Source: JBFELU01 sp041551965 (GTDB lineage: Bacteria; Actinomycetota; Acidimicrobiia; Spongiisociales; UBA11373). Taken from it: 12,283 bases of DNA. This document shows positions 11,931-12,283 of the stretch, piece by piece. A program made the translations under genes and the position numbers. Position 1 is the stretch's first letter. Each line of letters begins with the position of its first letter. The notes under the pieces are model-generated. The model searched no databases. It had not been told where the DNA came from and saw only the letters and a program-made list of their open reading frames with translations. The stretch covers positions 1 through 12,283 of the forward strand of contig JBFELU010000076.1 of assembly GCA_041551965.1 (NCBI GenBank). The letters run 5' to 3'.

Positions 11931-12283
11931 GTGCTCAAACGCCGGCTCCTGATCATCTCCGGCAAGGGCGGCGTGGGCCGTTCCGCGGTGGCCGCCTCGA
12001 TCGCCCTGCGCGCCGCCCACGAAGGGCGCAGGGTCCTGGCGATCTCGGCGACGGACGGGAGGGGGCTCGCCGTCCATCTGGGACGCCGGGCCCTCCAGTA
12101 CGACGCCACCGAGATCCGGCCCGGACTGTGGGGACTCGATATCGACCCCGTTCTCGCCCTCGACGAGTACCTCCGACTGCAGCTCCACCTCCCCCGCCTC
12201 GGCCCCGCCGCCCGGCCCCTCCGGATGCTGGCCGACACGGTGCCAGGGGTTCGCGACACCGTGACCATCGGGAAGGTCCTGGC
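11931..12283 (+). CDS. ArsA/Get3-like P-loop ATPase, 3' end missing
   Basis: The first 117 codons of a plus-strand gene cut by the right edge. After the start comes RLLIISGKGGVGRSAVAASIAL, the deviant Walker A motif of the ArsA/Get3/MinD class at about residues 10-17. Next are VLAISATDG, where the family has a switch-like D near a beta strand, and PGVRDTVTIGKVL near the cut. That last element resembles the segment in actinobacterial ArsA-like proteins. These ATPases power arsenite export or membrane-protein targeting in characterised systems; in actinobacteria they often occur as pairs of uncertain function. The usual Walker A Lys before Ser/Thr is Arg here (Arg16), while the signature Lys11 is kept, so ATP hydrolysis may be altered. 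A partner subunit could lie beyond the edge. GTG 11931 is supported by a TACGCT box 7 nt upstream. Confidence 0.82.
   Translation, partial: MLKRRLLIISGKGGVGRSAVAASIALRAAHEGRRVLAISATDGRGLAVHLGRRALQYDATEIRPGLWGLDIDPVLALDEYLRLQLHLPRLGPAARPLRMLADTVPGVRDTVTIGKVL

Noticed and set aside
1..12283. A defence island, biosynthetic cluster or other new multi-gene system
   Set aside because: The genes belong to unrelated housekeeping, transport and repair families with no shared pathway, no mobile-element signs and no repeat arrays; only single-gene oddities stand out.

Overview
The window is a dense, GC-rich piece of bacterial chromosome. Codon use strongly favours G/C at third positions, several genes start with GTG, and most promoters look like actinobacterial TANNNT -10 boxes placed 5-10 nt before the start codon, which implies leaderless mRNAs. 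This points to an actinobacterium. An uncultivated Acidimicrobiia-like lineage is a guess from overall gene style, not from a marker gene. I see no mobile element, CRISPR array, tRNA, rRNA or recombination scar. No gene-free stretch exceeds about 120 bases.

Layout, left to right. (1) A minus-strand block: ccdA (thiol-disulfide membrane transporter), then trpE (anthranilate synthase large subunit), then the start of a ygfZ-like folate-binding Fe-S protein gene, cut by the left edge. (2) Divergent from ccdA, a plus-strand MFS transporter. Its 3' end overlaps the 3' end of a minus-strand MATE transporter gene. The MATE gene follows nth (endonuclease III) with a GTGA overlap. (3) Divergent from nth, xpt (xanthine phosphoribosyltransferase), preceded by a possible leaderless 7-codon uORF that ends in an ATGA overlap. 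(4) Three 4-TM membrane proteins of unknown function: one on the minus strand with a long basic Pro/Gly/Arg tail, and two in tandem on the plus strand that are clear relatives of each other. (5) An EamA/DMT transporter on the plus strand, and a 103-residue two-TM protein on the minus strand whose gene tail overlaps it. (6) A 558-residue double-domain ThyX-like protein. (7) A 71-residue soluble orphan, divergent from the first 117 codons of an ArsA/Get3-like ATPase cut by the right edge.

The genes are mostly unrelated housekeeping, transport and repair functions; they do not form one pathway. The recurring organisation is back-to-back promoters plus convergent pairs with little or no spacing (three of four overlap). 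I do not see a complete new multi-gene system. The most unusual items are the ThyX-like protein, whose two domains keep complementary halves of the ThyX signature; the two candidate leaderless uORFs; the cluster of 4-TM proteins; and the Walker A Lys-to-Arg change in the ArsA-like ATPase.
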